64,000 nt of DNA, taken from positions 1 to 64,000 of the forward strand of contig JFHB01000164.1 of assembly GCA_000729835.1 (NCBI GenBank), given 5' to 3'. Source of the stretch: Atkinsonella hypoxylon (lineage: Eukaryota; Ascomycota; Sordariomycetes; Hypocreales; Clavicipitaceae). Shown here piece by piece: positions 37,287 through 49,041 of this stretch (position 1 is its first letter; every line of letters begins with the position of its first letter). The notes under the pieces were generated by a model. It saw only the letters and a list, made by a program, of their open reading frames with translations. It searched no databases and was not told the DNA's origin. The translations under genes and the position numbers were made by a program.

Positions 37287-37579
37287 AGTTGGACCACCCG
37301 CATCAGCAAGTATCACACTCTGCACGCTCGTCTTCACACCTAAAAACACCTATTTTCTTGAGATAGACCATCTTGCTTCTTAGAAGTACTCCATAAAAAA
37401 TCTCAATAAATAACGTAATCTAGTCTGCAAGTTCTAGTCTGGACTCTGTAGGGTCGCAACCAAAGCGGTCTGCCGGATGTGGAAAGCAAGATACGTTCGA
37501 AGATGGCCAAATATGCACCCACGCGTCTGCTTGTTGTAAGTTGATGATGGAAAAAAAGAAAAAAAAAAGAAAAAAAAAA

Positions 37580-37650
37580 CCTTTTTATTTCATATTTTAT
37601 TTCATTTCATTTCATTTCATTTCATTTTATTTCATTTCATTTGATTTTTT
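37580..37650. repeat. TTTCA/TTTTA pentamer tract
   Basis: Runs of ATTTC with ATTTT variants follow an A-rich block, about 230 bp upstream of the hydrolase start. They may sit in its promoter. Confidence 0.8.
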
Positions 37651-37877
37651 TCATGTAGAGACTAGATTAGGCACCAAAGTTGACCACGGCACCCGGACCA
37701 ACGCTTAGAAATTTCTACTTTGTCTCAGCCGAGGTTGGCTGCCTAAAATGCAACATGAACGCAATCCACTTTGTCTTCCTAATTTGACGCCTCTTGTTCG
37801 ACCTTTCTCCTCCCCTTTTATTTATCCATCCAGCAAGAACCACAGCCTAAGCCATCACCTTTTGCACCATCGCCGAA

Positions 37878-38639
37878 ATGGATGGCCCACCCCTTCCAAC
37901 CATCGACGTCCCCGCATCCCAAGGTCCAAAACACACCCACACAGTCGTCTTCCTCCACGGCCGCGGCGACACCGCGTCCAACCTCCGCGACTCGCTCCAG
38001 TACTCCCGCGACTCTCAAGGCCGCACGCTCGCCGACGCATTCCCGTCTTTCCGCTGGGTGTTTCCCCAAGCGCCGCGGCGGAAATGCGCCTCCTTGCCCG
38101 AGACGTGGCATCAGTGGTTCGACGTGTGGAACGTGGAGGACTTTGCGGAAAACGAAATTCTCCAGGCCGAAGGACTGCGGGAGGTCGTCCCCAAAATCCG
38201 GGACCTGCTGGCCCGGGAGGCAGAGAAGCTGGACGGAAGATGGGACAAGGTCATCTTGATGGGCATCAGCATGGGGTCTGCGACAAGCGCGCACACGCTA
38301 TTCAACCTTGACATCCCCACGCCTGAGAAGCGACTCGGCGCCTACGTTGGCTTCAGCGGACGGTGTCCATTCGCGGGCCGATCACTTGATGAAATGCGTA
38401 GCACGCTCCAGATCGGGGATGCCCCTATGCATAATGACGTTCTCAGGAACACCCCTATGCTACTCGAGCACTGTGCAGATGACCCGTTGGTCTTGGTGGA
38501 ATGGGGAAGGAAACAGTGTGAGGTATTGAGGGGTTTTGGAGCAAATGTGGTTTGGAAAGAATATCCGACTGGAGGACATTGGTTCAATTCGCCCCAGGGC
38601 GTAGACGACGTGGTCGAGTTCCTAACAGCGGTGCTTTAG
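37878..38639 (+). CDS. Acyl-protein thioesterase / carboxylesterase-like alpha/beta hydrolase
   Basis: Single exon, 253 aa, Abhydrolase_2 family. The fold opens with HTVVFLHGRGDT (about 21-32). The nucleophile elbow GISMGS carries Ser at about 131, HCADDPLV supplies Asp at about 202, and YPTGGHWFNSP the catalytic His at about 234. No signal peptide or membrane segment, so it is probably cytosolic. Length is close to Apt1-type enzymes, which remove palmitate from proteins or acyl chains from lysophospholipids, but an insertion around residues 60-100 (QAPRRKC...TWHQWFDVW) resembles the wider fungal 'phospholipase/carboxylesterase' subgroup, so a small-ester substrate is possible. Confidence 0.9.
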   Translation: MDGPPLPTIDVPASQGPKHTHTVVFLHGRGDTASNLRDSLQYSRDSQGRTLADAFPSFRWVFPQAPRRKCASLPETWHQWFDVWNVEDFAENEILQAEGLREVVPKIRDLLAREAEKLDGRWDKVILMGISMGSATSAHTLFNLDIPTPEKRLGAYVGFSGRCPFAGRSLDEMRSTLQIGDAPMHNDVLRNTPMLLEHCADDPLVLVEWGRKQCEVLRGFGANVVWKEYPTGGHWFNSPQGVDDVVEFLTAVL

Positions 38640-41357
38640 AACGAGGCTTGGAGACTAGACGAGGTGAGCCAACAAGGAACCGTCTCGTCGGAGCCGACAA
38701 GTTTACACTTCTGTACCGACAGCGATATCAGCCCAATGAGAAATACCGCCTCAGAACGTATTCTTCTCACGCACTAACATAAATAAGAATACAAGTAGCA
38801 TAGGATAGGCAAATCACACGTCTCACAAACCCACCAGGATCCTCGCGGATTCTAAAGCTTGCAAAGACAAATCGGTTGATGCAAAATCATCGGCACTAAT
38901 GATGTAGTAAATGACATGACTACAATATGACAGAATTGGTTGCCCGCGTCAAATGCCTGGGCCCGCGGTCTCATCCCCAGTTCACGGTCTGCATATGCTG
39001 AGCATATTATGCGAACCTCCAAAGTTGCTATTCGTCCGGATAGCGATGCTCAATGTTATCAATGAACAGCAAGCCTCGGCAGCGACTTCCGCAGCAGCTT
39101 GGACATATGCTACCAAGTCACACTATCCGGCTGCATACGTAAAGCATATGCAGACCAGCCGGGACGGTTATGCAAATCTACTTCAGAGGGTAGTTTCAGC
39201 CAATCCGAGCTCATCGTCCAGCGTGATCCTAGGACATTAGATAACATTAGCCAAATCCATAAAAAGGATCTAGACTAGAGCTCCTGAGCCACGTTCTAGT
39301 ATCTAGTTTTCCCACTAATAGTTGCCCTTGACTGAGCCACTCAGGGCGTAAAGCGTCGATTTTACCCCGTTGTGTGGTTTTTTTTTTTTTTTTTTTTTTT
39401 TTCTTTTTTTCTGTAAAACAATTCAGGGTTATAGTTAGTTGTTGTATCTCCTGGCTTGGGCTCGCGACCTTTCGTAGCCTTCAACAACGTTTCATGTGAA
39501 TTACCACACAAACAAGTGCCAGCAATAAAATCTAGCACCACCTTAAATTAACCATCGCAATATAGTCCAAGCCTTATAGCAGCTAAATTAGAATGCCCTT
39601 AGACCCCTCACTATTTAACTTTACTCGCAAGAGGCTAAGTAGAGCCGCTATAGAATCCAAAAACAACACACCTCTTTCTAATTAGGTAATTTCCAGTACT
39701 TGATAATTAATGATTCACAGGCCGTACCTTTAAAAAGAGAAATTTGATTGGTGCGAAATTTCTGTCAGTATCGCATTAGAGCCTAAGTGGTACGTAAGAA
39801 ATGGGCTATGATCAATCCCCGGATCTTCGGATGGCTTGGATGCAGGGGGATCCCCCATGTTGAGCGCTGCAGCAATTCGAGACGCGGAGCTGTACCAAAA
39901 AGGAAACCGTGATTGTTATTACCCGTCGGGTTACTTCGGTAGTTCTTTGTCCCGCGTTTCTATTCTTCCTGTGTCTAACTGGATCGGCTTTAGCGGCCCG
40001 GTCTACGCTTTAGAGGCATTAACATGCCAAGACAATGTCGCTGCTTTCATCACCAAGTTACGATTCTTCAAGGCCGCTGATTCTGCGTTCCAAGCTCTAC
40101 AACAGTTCGCAAGGGCTCAAAGCTACGTTCTAGTCACGAACAAGCCCACAATTACTCTCTACAAATCCCGCCACAAGAGGAATTCACTTAGTCAATAGTG
40201 TCATGATTTTGTCTGGTACAGGGGAATGTATATGAATCACTAGTACGGAAGATGCCGCTAATTCCAATCCCGTTAGACATAGGAAGAATAAGAAACTAGC
40301 ACAGGAAAACTAAGGTAATCCTTGCCTAATGAAAGACCGCTTCCAACTTCTTTCAAGGCAACACTATTCTTCTTCTTCTTTTCCTTCCATTCCGTCTTAC
40401 CTTTTACTCTCTATAACCGTGAAGGACGTGCGGAAAGCACAAGGAGCAAGATGTAAAGCTGTAAAGCGGTGTCCCAACGAGGAATCCGTATACCAACCAG
40501 CAGAGAAGCACGTCAGAAAGCTTGACATGAGGATTTTCCTACTACTGGGAATATGCTACCACTTCTACGCAAGTCACCTTTCTAATCCAGGAGACCGCAA
40601 GACTAATGACAAAGTGCCACGTCAGTATAGTAGGAAAACAACACGAACATATGCTGCCATCTTCAGTGTCAAGGAGGATCTGGCCCTCCGAAGAACAGAC
40701 TACTCTTGGCTCTCCAGCCCCTTCCACTTCAGCTGGCTCGTCTAGGTGATCCCCATCAATCTACCTCGCTTTCAACGTCTTCATGTGTGGAGTCCCTAAT
40801 CCTCCGAGTGGCTGCGGATAATTTCAGTGGCCTCGTTCGATTCCGTTCTACTAACGCGTACCACAGGCTGCGGAATCGGGTATATAAGGGGCGCGCGTGG
40901 ACCGAACAAATCGCTGGTAAACTGTAATTTTGTGTTGGCGATTTAGGGAAAAACATAACTACCAGTCGTATTACTGAATCTCAACGATAAAAATAGGGCA
41001 GGATAGTTGGGCTATCATGCAAGTTTCCTAATGGTGGCCCACGCGTGTTGTCGACTACGTCGTGGTTCTAGCCCATGCTGTCTGATATTATCCAACTTTT
41101 GATGTGCCAGGATAGGTTTAGAGACTAAAAGACATCGTTCCTGGTTTATTCATAGACGGCCAAAAGTTGTAAAGCCCTCCGCAGCTACCGAGATTTGCCC
41201 GAAGTTCGACGTTCGTTTTGTGCCATTTTCCAAATATCATGTCGCTATACTGTTGGTATTTTGCACAAGTTTTGCTGCCGAATCGCGCAATATTACCAAA
41301 CCAAATGTCTATCTCTAAGAGTCCTGTATATGTCCCATTCCACTTGGCATCACATCA
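38640..41357. other. AT-rich gene-poor spacer
   Basis: About 2.7 kb with a 25-bp T-run (39378-39402) and clearly AT-rich sequence from 39240 to 39780. The only frame with some non-random character is 39836-40198 (separate entry). The context suggests a degenerate repeat, but no terminal repeats or transposase motifs were recognised. Confidence 0.5.
39836..40198 (+). other. Orphan 120-codon open frame, possible transposon relic
   Basis: The frame encodes a mixed-composition peptide whose C-terminal half (ADSAFQALQQFARAQSYVLV) loosely resembles the start of FAR1-like zinc-binding regions found at the N-terminus of fungal MULE transposases. No zinc-ligand Cys/His series follows before the stop. 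It lies in the AT-rich spacer. It may be a decayed mobile-element fragment or chance; I do not claim a function. Confidence 0.25.
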
Positions 41358-43795
41358 TTAATTCTGGATGTATGGTCTATCGCTCCGTACAATGTACACC
41401 TGGCCTGTGAGGACAGCGCATCCGACGATCATAGCAATTGCGATGATGGGAAGGTTGACTCGAGCAAATTCGAGACCCTGGACGTGGATATGTTTGCGGG
41501 ATAGAATGTCCTTCCATAGAAGTCCGGCCAACGATGCGCTAAATGCCGTACTGAATGCGCCGTAATTAACCCCAATTGCCATACTGTATACAGTAGCCCA
41601 GAATGTGCGGTCGCTGATGTCTGTCTGGGTTTGGGCGCTAATAGCTTGCCAAGTTTGGATGACTCGAGATAGAAGTATTGTAGTGCCAATATTGGTCCCA
41701 GCGAACTGTGAACTTGGTTAGTCGGAGTCTTGCCAGGTGACAACATCGTATGTTCAGGTTGCAACGCACGTTACAAAGTACAGCCGAGAGAAATCCCATG
41801 CCGCCTATCGCACCAACCGTCCCCGTCTTCTTAACCCAATGATCCCATCCATACGCAAAAACAGGAATCCACCCCTTGGTGGCCAATGCTTGCACAAGGA
41901 TGAACATGGTGAAAGCAAACGGCACCAAGGCAAAGGGCAAATGTAAAACTACCGCAGAGGCAGTAGGAAAGGTCTCCTGGCACCAGCGAAAACAATCCCT
42001 CGCGAGCGATGCCAAAGTTGTACGTCCTTGATGTTGCTGGAACGGTAGGCCAAACGAACTCTCTGCATTACCACTCTCCTCTTGGCTGGACGCAGCGACA
42101 AGTTTGCCTGGCGCACAAGAGGAAGACATCTTTCGGTCTGTGTCAGAGTTCTCAAAAGCAGCGCTTTTCTCTTCACACGCTTGCCGCATTGCTTCATCCA
42201 AGCTTGTCGATCTGTGAGATCGTATGGACGCGCTTGAGGAGCTAGACGTGACTGCCGTTCCATCTATATTTTCTGATACGAGGATCGCGGGCGGAAGTGG
42301 CATGGAGGTATTCTGGACATGTGGGCCATTTGCTGATTCTGTAAGACTCTGGCCCTTGAGCTCATACGCCGTGCCATTGCCGGGACTTGTATGTACCGTG
42401 GATGCTCGTCGTTCCTCCTCTTCCCGCAGAGCTCGCTCTGCTCGAGCGGTCTCTATTTCCATTCGTCCTCTTCGGGCAATTTGCCGCGTCTCCTCGCGAT
42501 GATACCATCCATTTCCTAGATCCCAGCAGAACATGATAAACGCGGCTGGAAGTGTGACCCAAAACACAGGATGGGCTTCGGTGCCAGTGCTGACGGCGTT
42601 GATGACGAGAACCGTGATGAGAGTCGTTGCCATGACCAAGGCTCCAAACAGAGCGCCTCCTTTGTCAAGAAAGGGGTTCATGATTTCTTCCAAAGATAGC
42701 AATTTGCCCTGTTCGTCATTCTCGGCATTGTTTTCATCTTCTTCGATTTGACCACGTGCATGGGGAATGTTTGGATTGACCGGTTTCTTGGCTCGCGCCT
42801 CTGCTGGCAGCTCGTGCATTTTGATCGATGATGGAATCAGTGACTCGTTAGCGAAGATGATATAAAGCAAGAAAGGGAACAAAATGACGGCGGTAACCGC
42901 AACAGGCAAAATCATGTTTGCCGTATAATTGATGAAGCGGATTTGAAATGCCCCAGCAAGCACCAAATTAGTGGGGTTCGAAGATACAAGAATCGCGGAT
43001 GCTATGTTGGCGATGGCGAACTGGGTATGAATCCAAGCTCGGGGATGCACAATATTGCTTGAAACTCGAGTCATATATGCCAAGAAAGCGGTGCCTGACA
43101 AAATAATTGGGTCGTTACCGATGAAGCTGCCGATTACGAAGAAAAACGCATAGAGATAGAAGAAAAGTCGATGGCCAACTTTTCCTCCCCATTGCAGAAT
43201 CCGAAAGGCCAGGTAGCGAATCAATCCTGATGCGTCGATAGAGATGGCAATATAAGCTAAGGTGATAAAGAAGACCATGATGTCAATGGGAGAAATGTTA
43301 TCTGCGCCAATGGTCCCATCGTGTACTTCCTTCCGACCTATTGCCGATATCGCAAGCAAGAACAAGTCGGCTATCAAGGGTGCAGTGACGAAATTCATGG
43401 GAAAATTGAACCGCACCCAAGGGTTCAGCTTGCCATTTTGATCATCTCCATCCAAATTGTCCTGAGGGCTGATTTCTCGGGGTCCAATTATGCGTAGGCA
43501 GCTGAGCAGATGAGTGAATACGTTCCAAACATTTCTGGAAACGTATATTGGGATGTGAAAGGGGAATAGAACATTGGTATCTGAGCGAAATAAGCGATCT
43601 GCATCTTTACAAGAAACATGGGAAAGTCTCGACCATTTTGAACTCTGGCCTGTGCTTACTGGTAAGGATGAAGACGACTAGTGTGATTATAGACCGCCAA
43701 CTTTGGATCTGATCCGTGTCGAGGGATATGTCGTCCATTGTCGATCTACTGGAAGAGCGAGGATGTGACGGGGAGTGTGCGTTTTGTTCGTTCAC
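41358..43795 (-). CDS. CitMHS/ArsB-type ion permease
   Basis: Three exons, 43660-43795, 41770-43580 and 41358-41705, join in frame to 764 aa. The second exon could start 18 bp earlier (43598), adding six residues. Two symmetrical hydrophobic halves (about 60-240 and 540-760) flank a long hydrophilic loop (about 245-530) with acidic, Arg/Glu-rich helical and Ser-rich stretches. The hallmark pairs of the ion-transporter superfamily are visible: IVSSNPTNLVLAG-like SSNPTNL in the first half and FAGTNIGTTILLS at the start of the last exon. Members carry citrate, arsenite, Na+/H+ or dicarboxylates; fungal proteins with this large loop are usually annotated only as 'citrate transporter-like/ArsB' and the substrate is uncertain. 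An alternative start at 43738 (MDDISLD) is possible. Confidence 0.88.
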
Positions 43796-45373
43796 CTTTG
43801 GATGCCTCGACCGCTATCTCGAACCACTCAATCAGCCATGGCTAGCCGACACTGCGGGATGCTTTGCGTGATTGTCGATTCTCATGCCCTGTGAGTTTAT
43901 CTGCAATGAGGATGCTGGGCCAAGACTCCACTGCGCGATATTAATATCAGCTGTTTTCTCAGACGCGAAAAAAGTTGCGGCCGTTGTCACTGGAAACTTG
44001 CCGTTTGATGGGAACAACAGGCTGAAAACTTACAGCAGGTTCGCTAAACACCCATTGGCCACTTCACGTGAACCTCAAGCTCGGGCTTTTATGCGCAGCC
44101 GTCACAAGGAATATTTACACCCACCACAGGCTTCGATCAGCCTTTATCCGGAACGATTTGTCGTTGCTGGCGGTGGCTCATTTCTTTGTATCATCCAGGT
44201 CCGCAACGTCCCTTTGTCACCCTGCTATGGAAGACAAAAAAAAAAGGGAACTCCTACTTGCGCGATGCAAGGAAAACGCAAGGGGGGTACGGGGTGTGGG
44301 CTAAGGATTTCCGCGTGACGTCCAGAAAAGTATGGCAGGCAGGCGCGATGGATCTGCTTACGGAATAGTTTTAAGTGCTCTTTCTCTTCCCATTCCATTT
44401 CGTTCATCTCCCTCCCTTACAACCCTTGCAAAGTTGGGATGACTTAGGTAGCCACGGAATACCAGATGACTTTCGGGCGTATCGCAGCGTCGCCATACCT
44501 GCATGCCATTACGGAGTACAGGTCGCAAGTTTCTAAAAGCCTACGTACTCGGGAATTAACTGGCATTATGAGCCTACATTTCAAGGTTGGCAATGTACGG
44601 AGTACTGCGCATTACTAAAGTCCAAGTTGAGTGTTTGCGTTTGCGTATGTACCGCCGGTGCTGTAGGATGTACGAAGTACAAGCCCTAAAATAGACTTCA
44701 CTGTGTGATCCAGCCGTTTTTTATTTGATTGGCCCAGCCCCGAGCGAGCATGACCACGCATTGACATCAATAAGCAGGAATGAGCAGGCTGGTTGTGGTA
44801 CTCTGACGCCTGAACTCCACCCGACTCCTTGTTACGGGTGACTCTAGCAATAACGTCTGCGCCACAACCGGGAATCCTCCTGAACGAAGAAGCAAGTGGC
44901 TAGTCAGGCTGCATGTGACTTTTTACATTGAGACATAACGACGTGCTGTTCAACACCAAACAACCTCTTTTTAAGAAAGCTTTCATTAGACTTCGAATAT
45001 AAAGTATGATCATGTCTATGCTCTTTTCACGAATGCCAAAGAGGATGGGGGTAAGGGGGGGGGGGGGGGGGCCGGGTATGGGGAGATGAATTATAATGTC
45101 AATCTCACTTCAAAATATCCACGCGCCGTTGTGAGTAACCAGCGACCGGCCACCTTCTTCAATCGCGTGCCGCTCTCATTCGCCACTGACGCAGATGTGC
45201 AGGTTACCGTACACGTTTCCGTCAGCAGCCACTCACGCCCTCATGCAGTCCCTTGTCGTGGTTGCACGGAATACCAGGCAGCTTCATCATCCTCAATAAC
45301 TCAGCACGCTGTACTCCAGTTGACCACCCGCCAGCTATCTAAATCTAAGCGGGCGGCAAGCCTCATTTTAACA
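43796..45373. other. Divergent promoter region with G-run
   Basis: About 1.6 kb between two divergent membrane-protein genes. It contains two exact TACGGAGTA motifs (44510-44518 and 44596-44604), a similar TACGAAGTAC near 44672, and a 17-G run (45055-45071). No gene is called. Confidence 0.5.
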
Positions 45374-47950
45374 ATGGAAGCGGTTTCCGAGACGATAGAT
45401 TATCCCGCACATGTGCCTCCTTCCGAGTACATGGGTACTTAACTTAGGTGACCTGCTCGCCAGCCTTGTGTTCCATTATGAAGACCAAGGCCCGCATGCG
45501 CTGCGTTTAAAATAACGACGCATCCATTTTCTCCCAAGAGCAAAGTGGCATAACGGACACACCCTGGGTTTCTTTGTGTCTGCTAACTGCTGTCACTAGT
45601 TACCCTTATTGTCTCAAGTTTGCCAACCAGCCTCCACTAGCTGGAGATGGAGGCGGACAGGTCATGCCCGCTTTGTTCTCGTCCAATTTCTTGAGTACCA
45701 CTGTCGACCAAACCATCCCTGGCGCATCAATCAGTGTTTACTCACGGAATGTTACCATTGCAGATGCCCATGGACTCGAGGTTATCTGTGCCTGGCCTGT
45801 GTCGGGGCAATATGGCCCGGGCTCTCGAATATTGTATGTTGTCCTTGAGCATTGTTCAAATCCACCGGTCGCTTCAGAGCCTCCCATCTTGACGCGGAAA
45901 TGGCAACGCATGGCACATCTTAGACAAAATTCTCACGTTGTTACAGATACTATGTCCTCATAGCAGCCTGTGTATTGGCACGCAAGGCAGAATGGATCAA
46001 AAATGCCTGCCTTGCGGCTGCATTATTGCTGCCAGCTGTTGCCTCTCTGCATGCAATTGCTCTTGCAGCCTTCCATCGGGACGGTAGGTCAATATTCTCT
46101 CCCAAGGAAAAGGCACGCTAATCAATGCATGATCGATAGGTGCGGTTGATCTGGACATTTACGGTGCATTTCAGTTGTGCGCAATTGGCATTCTAGCTGC
46201 TCCGGTAACCGTTCGGTTATCTAGAACTTATTTCTACGACCCGGGTCGCAACACCATATTCCTCTGGGCTGGTCTCATTCTTGCTGGTAAGCTTGGCAAA
46301 TGCTTTTACACAATGCGACCGTGACGCTTGTTCAGAACTTAGCCGCTGATGGGATTCTTTGTGATAGGCTTGCTGAGCTTGACTGTCGAGTTCTATAGAG
46401 TGCAACCGGTCTTTTGCGCTGTAGATGGCCAAGGAGCTCCATTGTCAAAGGATCCGAATGACTTTCCTTATGACGCACAACCCCCTTGTAACATGATATG
46501 CACTTCCGATACTGGACCGCAATCCCCTATGCGTGGAGGTGCAGCCAACAACAAGTATGTCATTCCAGCTCCGAACAAATTCACTTTCGGCACTGGCACG
46601 CTCCTCTGTGCAGCCTGCTGCGTCCATGCGATTCTATGGCTGGCATCCATGACGGATAAAATACTGGAAATAAACTGGAAATCCCGATTTGGCATTACCG
46701 ACGATAGGCGCAATGAGGCCATTGAAGGAACAAACGGAGCCACTGTCGGAAAGATGTACCAAGTCAACGAAACAGTCAGGTTCTTCATGAGTGTTGCCAT
46801 TGTCCCAATATTTGCAGGCGCCGGCCTTGCCGTTTTGATGATAGGCGAGATCAATTTCTTCTCTAGCCAGATGAGGTACCAGAACGAACCTATGGCAAGT
46901 ATTGGTAAGCTTCATGACGCGGACTCCGCAGGGTAATTTCATGGATAAAGGAGGTTTCTAATCATGTCAATAGGCCAATGGGGTCCGATAGTCGGTACGG
47001 GGCTTGCCATCGCAGGCTCATTATACCTGTTGCTGGCAGCGGATATTGAAGCCGCCATGCATGGTCCAAGTTCGAGTGCGAGAGCATGTACCTGCAAATG
47101 CGAAAATTGTCATAAACACCAGTCCTCGGACCGACGGCAACTCAGCAGGGCATCCAGTAGTCGAGCACGCCGAAGAAAAGATGGAGAAGTAGTCGAAAAT
47201 AACACGCGTCAGGAAAATCACGCTAGTGGCATACTTCATCCCACATCCATTAGCTCATCCAGCTCAATTCGTGACCCGGGCGACGTGGAGGAGACACGAC
47301 GACGCGTTTCTGGAGATTCTGGAAGCAGGCCAAGACCACAAGCTACCAGACTGTCTACGACATCTGTTACAAAACACGATGGGTCGCCTAGAGAACATGG
47401 GAGTCGGCAGAAAGTGGCAGCCACGTTGGTGGCTCTTGGGGGTGCATTAGGCTCAGCTACACAAAAGTCTTTTGATCTTTCAATTTTCCGCGACGGGGCT
47501 GCGTCGGATTTTCCAGAAATTCCAGGAGAGAAAGAGAGGAACAGAAATCTATCACACATCAGAGAACTTTACAGCAAAAGACTGGAGGAAGATGGCACTC
47601 CTGCTGTTCTAGCTTCACGATCCAGAGCGAGCAGCTTCAATGGGCATGGACCATCAGGTTATGCTCTGGATAGCTTGCGGCCGTCTCGAGATCCATCGCC
47701 ACAACCTGGACGCACTCTATCGCGATTTGCGTCGCCTGCACCGTCGTCTCGTCTTCGTGCGATTACCTTGCCAGTTGAGTCAGGATCGCAGCTTCTTCGC
47801 CCGGCGAATTCCTCATCGCACAATATCGAACAAGACCGCGGACGACCGAGGCAACGCCGTGACACGCTTGAAGTTCCGCTTGCAGCCCATCTACGTCCAC
47901 AGCGGGATCTATCGCCCTCTATTGCTGAACCAGCGCTGGGTGCTAGCTAG
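45374..47950 (+). CDS. Unknown polytopic membrane protein with disordered tail
   Basis: Six exons, 45374-45434, 45539-45833, 45947-46083, 46140-46286, 46368-46904 and 46974-47950, join without frame conflict to 717 aa. The family is not recognised. The N-terminal third has a luminal-looking segment with an N-x-T sequon (RNVTIAD), then about seven hydrophobic stretches (for example YYVLIAACVLA, ACLAAALLLPAVASLHAIAL, LCAIGILAAPV, FLWAGLILAGLLSL, LLCAACCVHAILWLA, MSVAIVPIFAGAGLAVLM, VGTGLAIAGSLYLLLAA). After about residue 410 a Cys-rich CTCKCENCHK patch is followed by about 300 residues of Ser/Arg-rich, presumably cytosolic disorder. Exon 1 (MEAVSETIDY...) was assigned because its GTACTT donor joins in phase to an AAG acceptor at 45538; this 5' join is the weakest part. 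Confidence 0.75.
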
Positions 47951-49041
47951 TAAAATATCAGATCAATGAGGCTCATCTTTTCCCGAGTATGCGTTCAGCA
48001 TTGAGGGGTAGTCGGTACCCCAGTATCATGCAAACGATCGCCAGAGACCAATTTTACTTGTAAAAAAATCAAGATTTTCTCTTATAACCTTCGCGGAAAT
48101 GTCAATTGTACGAGTCGAAGCAATAACAAGTACATACATTAGCTTCAGGAGTGTAACTCGGCTCATGATTCTTACATTGTTCCCTACTCGAGTTTCTTGT
48201 AGAGCACTTGTAGAAAGATTTATAGACTAATGGTATACCCATTTCTTATACAGAACATATGCAATATATAGACATAACCCAGCGACCTTTTTCATATCAA
48301 TCCCGGCTAAACTACGCGTCTGGGAAGCAAATGCTTGAAGCAGACGATGAACCCTCCCCTCATCATTATCGTATACTGTGCACTCGTCAAAGTCCTCGAG
48401 ACAAGCCCTTAGTAGGTCTATGATTCGCTTCCCAGTCGTTTTCTCTCAGTCACGCAAGATGACCCTGATGGCAAATCCCAAAGTACCACATAGCGCTTCC
48501 AGGTAGTTGCATGGCGTCTGCCTCGCAGCATCGATGCGGCAACCCAACGTCAAATGTCATCGAGACCCAAGCTCCATAGCACCATCACGGGTTTGCCGTC
48601 GGCCATATAATAAATAGCCTGGCTAACTGCAACCAGACATCTACAGCGTCCCAGGCTGATCCATCACCACTAGCAACGAAACAGGGATATGGTCCTAAGA
48701 GCCAACGTTTTCGCGTCAGAGCCCTCTAGCCGCGGCCCGTTGCTCCCCCATCGTCGCGGCGCGTCAGGCCTGGCAAGGCATCAGACATTTCGGAAGATTA
48801 CCAGACGGCATCGATCCGTCTCGTCGGATAATAGTTAGCATGGAGCAATCTTGAAAACTTAAAAGCCGGTGAAACACCCCGCCTTGAGCTGCCATGCCAT
48901 CGATTGCCACCCCAGCACTCTCTGATCACAACCACACTGGGCCATAACAAAACTTTTCCATCTTCGTTTCTCAGTTATGACTTGGTATTCTCTGGAATAG
49001 CAAGAGTCGCGTATACGCACACTAGCAGGGAAGAGCGAAAA
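47951..49041. other. Intergenic between unknown membrane gene and esterase
   Basis: About 1.1 kb without a supported gene. The last 200 bp is the probable esterase promoter; an upstream in-frame Met at 48904 exists but is less likely the start. Confidence 0.5.

Larger units (their letters stand above)
36306..37877. other. Divergent promoter region, ABCG pump / thioesterase-like hydrolase
   Basis: About 1.6 kb lies between divergent genes. It contains a five-copy GTCTCGC repeat (37252-37286) and an A-rich then TTTCA-rich stretch (about 37550-37650). No gene is called. Confidence 0.5.

Noticed and set aside
37818..38294. 158-codon minus-strand frame
   Set aside because: Antisense to the thioesterase-like gene with its Ser-Asp-His triad.
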